DNA of 64,000 nucleotides, taken from Magicicada septendecula. Its lineage: Eukaryota; Arthropoda; Insecta; Hemiptera; Cicadidae. Under the pieces are notes generated by a model. The model was given only the letters and a program-made list of their open reading frames with translations. It was not told the origin of the DNA and did no database searches. The translations under genes were made by a program, and so were the position numbers. The stretch lies in NCBI GenBank assembly GCA_034769895.1, contig JAWRYS010000687.1, forward strand, positions 1 to 64,000. Reading direction: 5' to 3'. This document shows positions 46,929-59,837 of the stretch, piece after piece. How positions within the stretch are numbered: position 1 is the stretch's first letter; each line of letters starts with the position of its first letter.

Positions 46929-47938
46929 GACGTCCTCTTCGAGTCCTGTAACTCAGTATTAACTGACGTGTTCTTAGGCTCTTGTATTGATCCACAGAAG
47001 TTATTCCGCTTTTCTTCTTCTGCTTCACCTTCTTCATCCACTACTCTCCCAGGCACTTGTACTTCCTCTTGAACCTTTACAGTGTCCTTTTTCTCCGAAT
47101 AGGAATAACGCCTTGGTACAGGCTCCCTACTTGCCGATGTTTGTTCCCTAATATAATTTCTTCTTCCCCTGTTAATTTCGTATTTCTTTGTTTTCTGTGC
47201 TGTAGCTGTTGTTACCGTCTTCACACTTGCCACCCCCTTGTAGCCTCCATTACTTCCGGAATATTCAGGCTTTCTAAACGTCTCTTGTGTTCTCCTCCAA
47301 CCACCATGTTTTTCCTTTTTGGCTCTTCCTGATGAACCACTGGAGTATTGGACATCTGCGGCATCTCTTCCCCGGGACTCGTCAACCTCCTGGACCGTTC
47401 TTGAAACCACACACAGCCGTTCAAGGTCCGCAAAACAACGTGGACGGTCCGCGAATACTAAACGAGATCTCTCTTGGGGAGTCAGTCCTTCCAGAATCGC
47501 TTGTACCAATTCTGTCTCGGGCAACCCCAACCTTAACACCCGGACAGCTTTCCGTATATCGTGCACGAAGTCCCCTAACGCCTCTCCGTTGGCCTGTAGG
47601 CGATAGAATCTTTCAAGCTTAAGCTGGGCACGTCGTCGAATGGGTAGGAAGAAGTTCAACACCTCCCCATGGAAAGCATCCACACTGTCACCCCGACGCA
47701 GAGTGTTGGTGACCAACCCTGCCAATGAACCCCGGCAATACGGGTATATAAGGGACAAGACCTCCCCATCGGACACCCCCGGGAAATCTGCCAACTGCAG
47801 AACAAGATCTAAGAAAACTAGCAACTGCTCCTCATCTATTCCATCTAACACTGAAAGTTTCTGGAGAACTCCTGAAAGAGGGTGGGGCAATTTCTGATAG
47901 CATACCGCCGCCAGAATTGCACAATTCAAAACAAACAA
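46883..47938 (-). CDS. ORF A, Gag-like capsid + PAM2 (unit 8)
   Basis: Intact copy with Ala132Val, Leu144, Val145 and Ala269. PAM2 is unchanged. No in-frame ATG. The leader upstream has lost 13 bp, which changes the frames there but not this one. Confidence 0.75.
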   Translation of the reverse strand: MFVLNCAILAAVCYQKLPHPLSGVLQKLSVLDGIDEEQLLVFLDLVLQLADFPGVSDGEVLSLIYPYCRGSLAGLVTNTLRRGDSVDAFHGEVLNFFLPIRRRAQLKLERFYRLQANGEALGDFVHDIRKAVRVLRLGLPETELVQAILEGLTPQERSRLVFADRPRCFADLERLCVVSRTVQEVDESRGRDAADVQYSSGSSGRAKKEKHGGWRRTQETFRKPEYSGSNGGYKGVASVKTVTTATAQKTKKYEINRGRRNYIREQTSASREPVPRRYSYSEKKDTVKVQEEVQVPGRVVDEEGEAEEEKRNNFCGSIQEPKNTSVNTELQDSKRTSWLNPDAAEFVPYRS

Positions 47939-48552
47939 TCATAAAACAAATCCCCACTAAACACCTAACACAAACATAACCTACAAAAACATATTCACAA
48001 GAATCAGAAAAAACCCAATTACTGTCCTTCCTTTGAGCGACCCCCGGGTTCTCTAGCGCTGCGGAGACCTGGCCTACTTCGGAACCACAGAAGGAGACAA
48101 GCAACAACCAACAATACTGAACACACATCACATCAAACATCAATTCGACACACACGTCTCACCAACACATAACTCACAGAAAGCAACTAGCAATCAGAAT
48201 TCATAATTCGGGAACTAGTAATCAAAAGTTAACAGGAATTAAGTCGGTGACGGTACCGACTTCCGATCGGGCCATACCGCATCCCGCTAATGTCACACGC
48301 TAAACTCCGACCCTGAATCAGCCACGTTCTATCACCCAGGCAACTCTTGAAACCCCCCCGGTAGTTCAACCTCTCAAATTTTCTAAACACCAATACCCGC
48401 CCCGTGGTGCGACCAGACTCACAAGTTATATGACCTAAACTAGCCTACACGGGCATATACCTAAAAAAAAAAACAATGGCATAACAATAGCATAGTATTT
48501 CCGAGTTTGCAAGCCCCGTCACACCCAAGGACCCAAGGGTTCCCCTCGAATG

Positions 48553-48798
48553 AACCACGCTCTGCTACCATTTGTAACCCCTCTTTCCTTTTTATGCTGT
48601 ATATAAATTTTTTTTTGTATTTTATTTTGTTTTTTGTACTTATATTTTTTTTTGAAAGAGAAGCCACAAGTTATTTAAAACTAGGCCGGAGCCTAGAGAA
48701 GTCAAAAATGTGCTGGGTCCAGTATGACGGGACTTACAATGAAACTCGGCTGTAATATAACAATAACAACTTTTATTTTGCCCCCATAATTCGTTACA
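48553..48798 (-). mobile_element. LTR (48798-48573) and primer-binding site (48570-48553), unit 8
   Basis: 226-bp LTR. The outer (TA)n is longest here, consistent with microsatellite slippage outside the element. Confidence 0.7.
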
Positions 48799-50968
48799 TA
48801 TATATATATATATATATATATCCTGCAAATCACATCGTTATCACATGTCCAGGGCAATAGCCCTCAAAATACATAATAAACAAATAATTTTCATATCCTT
48901 AATCGTGTCAAGACAATAGCTTCCTATCCCTATAAACATATATATATATATATCTGGTAACATTCTGTAATTATGTAACTTCCCCCCCCTTTTTGTTACT
49001 AACACTTAACATTGACAACACGTAGAGAAACATAAAGACACATACACTCGTAATTATATACATATATTATAAACACCTAATACCCTTGGAATACGCATGC
49101 TCAACAGGCAGTGTTTCTACAAAGCCCTAAAACCGGCAATCATAAATGTTCGCCCTTCAGTCACCGTCATTCATCAATTTCCATTAATTTAAATAATTAA
49201 GAAAAACCCCCGAAAGGATAATAATCACTCATAAACCATAAGAGAGACCGGACCGCCCATATGTATAGATAGCATCTGATAATTGGCCCACCATGAGCAT
49301 ATGAAATTCTTTAAGTTTCTTAGACATCACATAAATGAGAAAAATCCTCATCACCTGATTTTAAGCAATTGGTATGAGTCAATTTTTGTTTTACAAATCC
49401 AGATGGATACATGTACCAGTATAGGCTTTTACAATGTCAAAAAAAATTAATCAGTATATGCTTTTACAAGGTCAAAAAAATTAATCAGTATATGCTTTTA
49501 CAAGGTTAAAAAAAATTAATCAGTATATGCCCAGAAAAATATGAAAGTTCTTTTCTGTTAAAGCCGGATGGCTGTATATAAATGAGTTTATAATAACTGA
49601 CTGTTGTATCCTAGCGGATGTGGGAGCGCGCCAGCCTGTACTTAACCATGTGTGACAGGAATCAAACCTGCCTTAAACTGCATGAACGTGTGCCTGGCAA
49701 AAACTATGTCCCCTTTTATCCCACGAAAACAGCCTAAAAAAAGAAAACGAAACCCCCCCCCAGCCCTTACATGTTAAACCAAAATGAAATTAAAATATAA
49801 ACCCCGTTCTGAACCAGCCGGAACAGAACCCCGAACATGTGACATAAATTTTGTAGTAAGCATAGTAATGACTATTGGCTATATATGAAAATATTTAAGT
49901 GTAAAAAATCTCTAGCACGCTCCCCCAGTGCAGCACACAATTACAAACATCGTACTTAGTTTTATGAAGTTAAATTATTAAAGTCACATGATGTTCAGAA
50001 TGAATGTTCAGCTGACACACCCTATAGTAGACTGTCTAGCCACGTGGGCACATGGTTTCAAAAGAAATTTAAACTGTGAATCAGGAGCACGGCAGGCCCG
50101 GCCAACGAAAAATAAAAGAGTTCATATCACCTTAATTATGAGCATGTGCTTCATCTTGAGTGTGTTCACCAGACTCCCTCCTCCGAACAGGTGTGTGTAT
50201 GATGGTTCATGGCTGATGAGGATGTCGTTATATCAGCGTCGACCAGCATCTCTGGCTTAGGCGAGAACCCTGGGAATTCATAAAAATTAGAAATGCTGTT
50301 CATGAAATTTGTCCACCCAAGTTCCCAGGTAAATAACCTCAGAACGGGCCTTCAACCAACTCAAGATAAATGCACAAAGTTTCGGTTATTATTTCTTTGC
50401 AAATCGCTTAAAGAGTAGTAATGTCTACCATTTTTATGATTAACTCAAAAAATAAAAAGATATTGTTAAAAGGCGTAGAGTAACAGTCACTTGCACGAGC
50501 TGTTAACACGCGCCGACAGAATCCAACAGGTTAGATTGCCACGTGGTGGCACAATTATTGCAATTTGCCAAAAAATGATCACATTCAAGGCACTCACAGT
50601 TGCACACAACTAAAATATTAATAGTGTTTCCTCTAAGGGTGGTCTCACAAGTTATTTTTACTGCCATAATTAATTAAGAAAACACGCGTGCCGTCTGTTG
50701 CCTGCACGTGCACAATTCAACTCCATGCCTACGCACTGACTTTAGCTTATAATTTATATAACGCTCTATGCAACAATTACAGTGACTCTTATATTATAAT
50801 AATCATAAAAAGAATATGAGCTGTCTATACTGAACGTTAAATAAATCTTTTAAGGCACACACTGCCCGGTCGCACCAAACCATTCGTCTTTCTCATACGG
50901 CTGCATAAATTTCGTTAATTAAATTTAATTATTTTTGACTCACACAATAAGATGCTATGATCACTTAC

Positions 50969-51211
50969 CGGGAAGTCTCGTAAATTTAGCCTGCCATCAG
51001 AGTAGAAGAAACAACGGCGTAGTACAATCTGTTCGGATCAGGAGTCTGTTGTTTCTCTGAGTGCCGGTCTGTGACTGAATTCAGCAATTACGCTGCAACA
51101 AAAAGCCCCACTGGCCTATAGAATGCTCGCGCCGCTTCAACGGTGCCGTCCAAATTTCGTCGCTCTAACTGACCTTTGCGGTCGCGTTATTTTAAAATTA
51201 ATTTTCTAAAA
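50969..51211 (-). promoter_or_regulatory. Candidate promoter and first exon (unit 8)
   Basis: Initiator +1 at 51170 and donor exon end at 50969, single copy; one base between TATA and initiator differs (GCGGTCGCG on plus). Confidence 0.4.
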
Positions 51212-52097
51212 CCTTCGACTGCCGGGTTAGGCAAACACCGGCACACCCCCACCCCGAAAGGGCAACCCAGTTTCCCCACACTTAAACTCGGGAGAGTACC
51301 CTGCAGTGTACCCCCTTCTCAAAACAAGCTGGTGGACTTCGTGGTTATGGTGGCCCAGCAGCACTTGCTCTCAGGAGAACAGAGGAACCTCACAACTGCG
51401 TTCATTCCTCATGCGACCCTCTCCGCCATGCCAACCCCACGGGACCGCCCCAACACATCACCCTCTCCGGTGACCATCACCTACTCACACCGGTCCCACT
51501 CACATACTCGTCCTAAGACCAAACAAGGTATCTCCCACCTTGGTATGTGAGTGACCGCACTACCTCTCGTCCATCTCTTGGACCAACCAGCCACATGCAC
51601 CAACAAGGCATCTCCATCCCTGCCATATGGCTGGCCCACATCCCTACACAAGGGCGGACGGCCCCGCTCAGCCAGACAGAGAGGACCGCACCAAGGGCAC
51701 GCGAACATTAATCTCAACTCTTACTCAACAAAACACCACGACTAGCAAGGGGGTTTTACTTCTTTACCGACGTCGATACACAACAAATACAATTCTCTCT
51801 CTCAACAAAAACACCCGGGAAACAACCGAAGAATGCGGCATGGCTCGACCTCTACACTTACCAAAAATCAAAATCAAACCACTATGAACAAGGAAACAAC
51901 AGCACGCTATCACTCTCCATCATAACTCTCAGAACCAAAACAGGGAATACTGACGATCTCCAAGACCACGACAAATCTAAGGGCACTTTCCAACTCTCTA
52001 ACTTTCTCTATGACAATCTTCCAGAACAGGGGAAACTGACAATCTCGAGGACCACAATCTAATCACTTCCGGGAAGTCTCTCTAAACTCCTTATTGA

Positions 52098-52132
<35 letters not shown>

Positions 52133-52493
52133 AAGGGGAGGGGTAGGAAAATCGGGAAGATGAAATGGGGCAAGGATCATTAAAGGGTCAATAGCTAGGA
52201 GTAAGGGTAAGGACCTGGTTCCCTCCGAAAAGGAAAATGACTGGAGAAAACCAAGGCTCGCGTGGGCAGGGGCGCAACCCTGAAGTAGACGAACACCACT
52301 GGGACTGTGGGGAACATCTACCCGCTACCCGTTAACCTCTTCTGTGACGGACCTTGGGTACACGTTCCTTTCGGACTCCACTCTCTGAGAAACTATCTCG
52401 CGTTGAGGTGTACTGACTGGCTTCTTCGGAATCAGAATCAAGGCAACTTACCTCACTACTTTCACTCCGCTTTGGATTATGCTCATCATCTAA

Positions 52494-53381
52494 CTACTCT
52501 ACTTGTCTTTCTTCCAATCCTTCCTTCTTTTCCTCATCTTCTACAATTTCCCCTTCTTCGTCCACATAATCCAAATCACCATCACGACACTGCACATCCT
52601 CAGGATCTTCCAGTTGCTCCTCTGATCCATCTTCAACCGCGTCTTCGCTCAACTCCTCACCAATTTCTTCATCACATTGGTCACCAGCCGCTTCACAAGC
52701 TTCTTCACCAACTTCTTGACTAACCTCTTCTCCAATCCCATTTTCCTCAACACGTTCATCATCAACATCATCGGCATCACGTCCACTACCACCATCAGAA
52801 CACTGCACATCTTCATCCTCCAGTTGCTCACCTGGTCCGCATGAAACTTCTCTCCGTTCCTCGGAATCCTCAACACTACTTACAGAAGGCGTCTGCACAT
52901 CTTCACACACTACATCATTCTCACTCACACACTCCACAACGCTGCCCCCAAATTTCTCCTCGACTTCTACCTCATCTACTTCTACCACACTTGCGGCATG
53001 AACATCCCCTTGTCCATCCACAACCTCAGAAACACTTGCAGCCCGGACATCCCTGTGTCCATCTGCAACTTCAGACTCTACAGTCTCCCTAACACCTACA
53101 ACTATACCTTCCTGTGCAGCATCCGCAGACCGCTCTTCTGCCTCTTCTGTCGATTCCACTCCTTGACCACTCTCAGCAACTGCAACGTCCTCAACATTTT
53201 CCACCCTGGAATCCAGCTGTCCAGGCTCAGGTGCAATGACTAAATTAATTTCTACTGGCGATGGTAAAGCTACACTCTCAAGTGACTTCTCACATCCCGG
53301 CGTAGGCAATGATGATGTTACCGGATCTGGATCCCTCACGAACGATACGGGACAAATTCTGCGGCATCTGGATTCAGCCAT
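52494..53381 (-). CDS. ORF B, acidic protein, stop at codon 296 (unit 9)
   Basis: 295 codons with the same TAG as unit 8. Gly203Ala and Ala260Pro are private to this copy. Confidence 0.45.
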   Translation of the reverse strand: MAESRCRRICPVSFVRDPDPVTSSLPTPGCEKSLESVALPSPVEINLVIAPEPGQLDSRVENVEDVAVAESGQGVESTEEAEERSADAAQEGIVVGVRETVESEVADGHRDVRAASVSEVVDGQGDVHAASVVEVDEVEVEEKFGGSVVECVSENDVVCEDVQTPSVSSVEDSEERREVSCGPGEQLEDEDVQCSDGGSGRDADDVDDERVEENGIGEEVSQEVGEEACEAAGDQCDEEIGEELSEDAVEDGSEEQLEDPEDVQCRDGDLDYVDEEGEIVEDEEKKEGLEERQVE

Positions 53382-54391
53382 GACGTCCTCTTCGAGTCCT
53401 GTAACTCAGTATTAACTGACGTGTTCTTAGGCTCTTGTATTGATCCACAGAAGTTATTCCGCTTTTCTTCTTCTGCTTCACCTTCTTCATCCACTACTCT
53501 CCCAGGCACTTGTACTTCCTCTTGAACCTTTACAGTGTCCTTTTTCTCCGAATAGGAATAACGCCTTGGTACAGGCTCCCTACTTGCCGATGTTTGTTCC
53601 CTAATATAATTTCTTCTTCCCCTGTTAATTTCGTATTTCTTTGTTTTCTGTGCTGTAGCTGTTGTTACCGTCTTCACACTTGCCACCCCCTTGTAGCCTC
53701 CATTACTTCCGGAATATTCAGGCTTTCTAAACGTCTCTTGTGTTCTCCTCCAACCACCATGTTTTTCCTTTTTGGCTCTTCCTGATGAACCACTGGAGTA
53801 TTGGACATCTGCGGCATCTCTTCCCCGGGACTCGTCAACCTCCTGGACCGTTCTTGAAACCACACACAGCCGTTCAAGGTCCGCAAAACAACGTGGACGG
53901 TCCGCGAATACTAAACGAGATCTCTCTTGGGGAGTCAGTCCTTCCAGAATCGCTTGTACCAATTCTGTCTCGGGCAACCCCAACCTTAACACCCGGGCAG
54001 CTTTCCGTATATCGTGCACGAAGTCCCCTAACGCCTCTCCGTTGGCCTGTAGGCGATAGAATCTTTCAAGCTTAAGCAGGGCACGTCGTCGAATGGGTAG
54101 GAAGAAGTTCAACACCTCCCCATAGAAAGCATCCACACTGTCACCCCGACGCAGAGTGTTGGTGACCAACCCTGCCAATGAACCCCGGCAATACGGGTAT
54201 ATAAGGGACAAGACCTCCCCATCGGACACCCCCGGGAAATCTGCCAACTGCAGAACAAGATCTAAGAAAACTAGCAACTGCTCCTCATCTATTCCATCTA
54301 ACACTGAAAGTTTCTGGAGAACTCCTGAAAGAGGGTGGGGCAATTTCTGATAGCATACCGCCGCCAGAATTGCACAATTCAAAACAAACAA
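53336..54391 (-). CDS. ORF A, Gag-like capsid + PAM2 (unit 9)
   Basis: Intact copy with His90Tyr, Gln105Leu, Leu144, Val145 and Ala269. Both private changes fall in the N-terminal half of the capsid. PAM2 is unchanged. No in-frame ATG. Confidence 0.75.
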   Translation of the reverse strand: MFVLNCAILAAVCYQKLPHPLSGVLQKLSVLDGIDEEQLLVFLDLVLQLADFPGVSDGEVLSLIYPYCRGSLAGLVTNTLRRGDSVDAFYGEVLNFFLPIRRRALLKLERFYRLQANGEALGDFVHDIRKAARVLRLGLPETELVQAILEGLTPQERSRLVFADRPRCFADLERLCVVSRTVQEVDESRGRDAADVQYSSGSSGRAKKEKHGGWRRTQETFRKPEYSGSNGGYKGVASVKTVTTATAQKTKKYEINRGRRNYIREQTSASREPVPRRYSYSEKKDTVKVQEEVQVPGRVVDEEGEAEEEKRNNFCGSIQEPKNTSVNTELQDSKRTSWLNPDAAEFVPYRS

Positions 54392-55018
54392 TCATAAAAC
54401 AAATCCCCACTAAACACCTAACACAAACATAACCTACAAAAAAATATTCACAAGAATCAGAAAAAACCCAATTACTGTCCTTCCTTTGAGCGACCCCCGG
54501 GTTCTCTAGCGCTGCGGAGACCTGGCCTACTTCGGAACCATCTACTCACACCACAGAAGGAGACAAGCAACAACCAACAATACTGAACACACATCACATC
54601 AAACATCAATTCGACACACACGTCTCACCAACACATAACTCACAGAAAGCAACTAGCAATCAGAATTCATAATTCGGGAACTAGTAATCAAAAGTTAACA
54701 GGAATTAAGTCGGTGACGGTACCGACATCCGATCGGGCCATACCGCATCCCGCTAATGTCACACGCTAAACTCCGACCCTGAATCAGCCGCGTTCTATCA
54801 CCCAGGCAACTCTTGAAACCCCCCCGGTAGTTCAACCTCTCAAATTTTCTAAACACCAATACCCGCCCCGTGGTGCGACCAGACTCACAAGTTATATGAC
54901 CTAAACTAGCCTACACGGGCATATACCTAAAAAAAAAAACAATGGCATAACAATAGCATAGTATTTCCGAGTTTGCAAGCCCCGTCACACCCAAGGACCC
55001 AAGGGTTCCCCTCGAATG

Positions 55019-55264
55019 AACCACGCTCTGCTACCATTTGTAACCCCTCTTTCCTTTTTATGCTGTATATAAATTTTTTTTTGTATTTTATTTTGTTTTT
55101 TGTACTTATATTTTTTTTTGAAAGAGAAGCCACAAGTTATTTAAAACTAGGCCGGAGCCTAGAGAAGTCAAAAATGTGCTGGGTCCAGTATGACGGGACT
55201 TACAATGAAACTCGGCTGTAATATAACAATAACAACTTTTATTTTGCCCCCATAATTCGTTACA
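55019..55264 (-). mobile_element. LTR (55264-55039) and primer-binding site (55036-55019), unit 9
   Basis: 226-bp LTR; termini and primer-binding site unchanged. This is the last LTR in the window because unit 10 has lost it. Confidence 0.7.
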
Positions 55265-57427
55265 TATATATATATATCCTGCAAATCACATCGTTATCAC
55301 ATGTCCAGGGCAATAGCCCTCAAAATACATAATAAACAAATAATTTTCATATCCTTAATCGTGTCAAGACAATAGCTTCCTATCCCTATAAACATATATA
55401 TATATATATATATCTGGTAACATTCTGTAATTATGTAACTTCCCCCCCCTTTTTGTTACTAACACTTAACATTGACAACACGTACAGAAACATAAAGACA
55501 CATACACTCGTAATTATATACATATATTATAAACACCTAATACCCTTGGAATACGCATGCTCAACAGGCAGTGTTTCTACAAAGCCCTAAAACCGGCAAT
55601 CATAAATGTTCGCCCTTCAGTCACCGTCATTCATCAATTTCCATTAATTTAAATAATTAAGAAAAACCCCCGAAAGGATGATAATCACTCATAAACCATA
55701 AGAGAGACCGGACCGCCCATATGTATAGATAGCATCTGATAATTGGCCCACCATGAGCATATGAAATTCTTTAAGTTTCTTAGACATCACATAAATGAGA
55801 AAAATCCTCATCACCTGATTTTAAGCAATTGGTATGAGTCAATTTTTGTTTTACAAATCCAGATGCATACATGTACCAGTATAGGCTTTTACAATGTCAA
55901 AAAAAATTAATCAGTATATGCTTTTACAAGGTCAAAAAAATTAATCAGTATATGCTTTTACAAGGTTAAAAAAAATTAATCAGTATATGCCCAGAAAAAT
56001 ATGAAAGTTCTTTTCTGTTAAAGCCGGATGGCTGTATATAAATGAGTTTATAATAACTGACTGTTGTATCCTAGCGGATGTGGGAGCGCGCCAGCCTGTA
56101 CTTAACCATGTGTGACAGGAATCAAACCTGCCTTAAACTGCATGAACGTGTGCCTGGCAAAAACTATGTCCCCTTTTATCCCACGAAAACAGCCTAAAAA
56201 AAGAAAACGAAACCCCCCCCCAGCCCTTACATGTTAAACCAAAATGAAATTAAAATATAAACCCCGTTCTGAACCAGCCGGAACAGAACCCCGAACATGT
56301 GACATAAATTTTGTAGTAAGCATAGTAATGACTATTGGCTATATATGAAAATATTTAAGTGTAAAAAATCTCTAGCACGCTCCCCCAGTGCAGCACACAA
56401 TTACAAACATCGTACTTAGTTTTATGAAGTTAAATTATTAAAGTCACATGATGTTCAGAATGAATGTTCAGCTGACACACCCTATAGTAGACTGTCTAGC
56501 CACGTGGGCACATGGTTTCAAAAGAAATTTAAACTGTGAATCAGGAGCACGGCAGGCCCGGCCAACGAAAAATAAAAGAGTTCATATCACCTTAATTATG
56601 AGCATGTGCTTCATCTTGAGTGTGTTCACCAGACTCCCTCCTCCGAACAGGTGTGTGTATGATGGTTCATGGCTGATGAGGATGTCGTTATATCAGCGTC
56701 GACCAGCATCTCTGGCTTAGGCGAGAACCCTGGGAATTCATAAAAATTAGAAATGCTGTTCATGAAATTTTTCCACCCAAGTTCCCAGGTAAATAACCTC
56801 AGAACGGGCCTTCCACCAACTCAAGATAAATGCACAAAGTTTCGGTTATTATTTCTTTGCAAATTGCTTAAAGAGTAGTAATGTCTACCATGGGATGATT
56901 AACTCAAAAAATAAAAAGATATTATTAAAAGGCATAGAGTAACAGTCACTTGCACGAGCTCTTAACACGCGCCGACAGAATCCAACAGGTTAGATTGCCA
57001 CGTGGTGGCACAATTATTGCAATTTGCCAAAAAATGATCACATTCAAGGCACTCACAGTTGCACACAACTAAAATATTAATAGTGTTTCCTCTAAGGGTG
57101 GTCTCACAAGTTATTTTTACTACCATAATTAATTAAGAAAACACGCGTGCCGTCTGTTGCCTGCACGTGCACAATTCAACTCCATGCCTACGCACTGACT
57201 TTAGCTTATAATTTATATAACGCTCTATGCAACAATTACAGTGACTCTTATATTATAATAATCATAAAAAGAATATGAGCTGTCTATACTGAACGTTAAA
57301 TAAATCTTTTAAGGCACACACTGCCCGGTCGCACCAAACCATTCGTCTTTCTCATACGGCTGCATAAATTTCGTTAATTAAATTTAATTATTTTTGACTC
57401 ACACAATAAGATGCTATGATCACTTAC

Positions 57428-57670
57428 CGGGAAGTCTCGTAAATTTAGCCTGCCATCAGAGTAGAAGAAAGAACGGCGTAGTACAATCTGTTCGGATCAG
57501 GAGTCTGTTGTTTCTCTGAGTGCCGGTCTGTGACTGAATTCAGCAATTACGCTGCAACAAAAAGCCCCACTGGCCCATAGAATGCTCGCGCCGCTTCAAC
57601 GGTGCCGTCCAAATTTCGTCGCTCTAACTGACCTTTGCGTTCGCGTTATTTTAAAATTAATTTTCTAAAA
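57428..57670 (-). promoter_or_regulatory. Candidate promoter and first exon (unit 9)
   Basis: Initiator +1 at 57629 and donor exon end at 57428, single copy. Confidence 0.4.
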
Positions 57671-58949
57671 CCTTCGACTGCCGGGTTAGGCAAACACCGG
57701 CACACCCCCACCCCGAAAAGGCAACCCAGTTGCCCCACACTTAAACTCGGGAGTGTACCCTGCAGTGTACCCCCTTCTCAAAACAAGCTGGTGGACTTCG
57801 TGGTTATGGTGGCCCAGCAGCACTTGCTCTCAGGAGAACAGAGGAACCTCACAACTGCGTTCATTCCTCATGCGACCCTCTCCGCCATGCCAACCCCACG
57901 GGACCGCCCCAACACGTCACCCTCTCCGGTGACCATCACCTACTCACACCGGTCCCACTCACATACTCGTCCTAAGACCAAACAAGGTATCTCCCACCTT
58001 GGTATGTGAGTGACCGCACTACCTCTCGTCCATCTCTTGGACCAACCAGCCACATGCACGAACAAGGCATCTCCATCCCTGCCATATGGCTGGCCCACAT
58101 CCCTACACAAGGGCGGACGGCCCCGCTCAGCCAGACAGAGAGGACCGCACCAAGGGCACGCGAACATTAATCTCAACTCTTACTCAACAAAACACCACGA
58201 CTAGCAAGGGGGTTTTACTTCTCTACCGACGTCGATACACAACAAATACAATTCTCTCTCTCAACAAAAACACCCGGGAAACAACCGAAGAATGCGGCAT
58301 GGCTCGACCTCTACACTTACCAAAAATCAAAATCAAACCACTATGAACAAGGAAACAACAGCACGCTATCACTCTCCATCATAACTCTCAGAACCAAAAC
58401 AGGGAATACTGACGATCTCCAAGACCACGACAAATCTAAGGGCACTTTCCAACTCTCTAACTTTCTCTATGACAATCTTCCAGAACAGGGGAAACTGACA
58501 ATCTCGAGGACCACAATCTAATCACTTCCGGGAAGTCTCTCTAAACTCCTTATTGATAGATTTTTTTTTTTTTTTTTTTTTTTTTACTAAGGGGGGGGGT
58601 AGGAAAATCGGGAAGATGAAATGGGGCAAGGATCATTAAAGGGTCAATAGCTAGGAGTAAGGGTAAGGACCTGGTTCCCTCCGAAAAGGAAAATGACTGG
58701 AGAAAACCAAGGCTCGCGTGGGCAGGGGCGCAACCCTGAAGTAGACGAACACCACTGGGACTGTGGGGAACATCTACCCGCTACCCGTTAACCTCTTCTG
58801 TGACGGACCTTGGGTACACGTTCCTTTCGGACTCCACTCTCTGAGAAACTATCTCGCGTTGAGGTGTACTGACTGGCTTCTTCGGAATCAGAATCAAGGC
58901 AACTTACCTCACTACTTTCACTCCGCTTTGGATTATGCTCATCATCTAA

Positions 58950-59837
58950 CTACTCTACTTGTCTTTCTTCCAATCCTTCCTTCTTTTCCTCATCTTCTAC
59001 AATTTCCCCTTCTTCGTCCACATAATCCAAATCACCATCACGACACTGCACATCCTCAGCATCTTCCAGTTGCTCCTCTGATCCATCTTCAACCGCGTCT
59101 TCGCTCAACTCCTCACCAATTTCTTCATCACATTGGTCACCAGCCGCTTCACAAGCTTCTTCACCAACTTCTTGACTAACCTCTTCTCCAATCCCATTTT
59201 CCTCAACACGTTCATCATCAACATCATCGCCATCACGTCCACTACCACCATCAGAACACTGCACATCTTCATCCTCCAGTTGCTCACCTGGTCCGCATGA
59301 AACTTCTCTCCGTTCCTCGGAATCCTCAACACTACTTACAGAAGGCGTCTGCACATCTTCACACACTACATCATTCTCACTCACACACTCCACAACGCTG
59401 CCCCCAAATTTCTCCTCGACTTCTACCTCATCTACTTCTACCACACTTGCGGCATGAACATCCCCTTGTCCACCCACAACCTCAGAAACACTTGCAGCCC
59501 GGACATCCCTGTGTCCATCTGCAACTTCAGACTCTACAGTCTCCCTAACACCTACAACTATACCTTCCTGTGCAGCATCCGCAGACCGCTCTTCTGCCTC
59601 TTCTGTCGATTCCACTCCTTGACCACTCTCAGCAACTGCAACGTCCTCAACATTTTCCACCCTGGAATCCAGCTGTCCAGGCTCAGGTGCAATGACTAAA
59701 TTAATTTCTACTGGCGATGGTAAAGCTACACTCTCAAGTGACTTCTCACATCCCGGCGTAGGCAATGATGATGTTACCGGATCTGGATCCCTCACGAACG
59801 ATACGGGACAAATTCTGCGGCATCTGGATTCAGCCAT
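58950..59837 (-). CDS. ORF B, acidic protein, stop at codon 296 (unit 10)
   Basis: 295 codons with the same TAG. Gly122 is shared with units 6 and 7, so this copy combines a unit-7-like body with the unit 8/9 stop allele, consistent with gene conversion or crossing-over inside ORF B. Confidence 0.45.
   Translation of the reverse strand: MAESRCRRICPVSFVRDPDPVTSSLPTPGCEKSLESVALPSPVEINLVIAPEPGQLDSRVENVEDVAVAESGQGVESTEEAEERSADAAQEGIVVGVRETVESEVADGHRDVRAASVSEVVGGQGDVHAASVVEVDEVEVEEKFGGSVVECVSENDVVCEDVQTPSVSSVEDSEERREVSCGPGEQLEDEDVQCSDGGSGRDGDDVDDERVEENGIGEEVSQEVGEEACEAAGDQCDEEIGEELSEDAVEDGSEEQLEDAEDVQCRDGDLDYVDEEGEIVEDEEKKEGLEERQVE

Larger units (their letters stand above)
45614..52063 (-). repeat. 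Tandem unit 8 (6450 bp)
   Basis: ORF A is open. ORF B has the TAG at codon 296. A 13-bp deletion in the leader near 48086 is private to this copy. The poly(T) tract is 25 nt. It is closest to unit 9, sharing Leu144/Val145 in ORF A. Confidence 0.97.
52064..58522 (-). repeat. Tandem unit 9 (6459 bp)
   Basis: ORF A is open with private changes His90Tyr and Gln105Leu. ORF B has the TAG at codon 296. The poly(T) tract is 28 nt. Confidence 0.97.

Noticed and set aside
47832..48155. 107-codon frame unique to unit 8 running through the leader into the start of ORF A
   Set aside because: It exists only because of a 13-bp private deletion and starts with GTG. It is in a different frame from ORF A.
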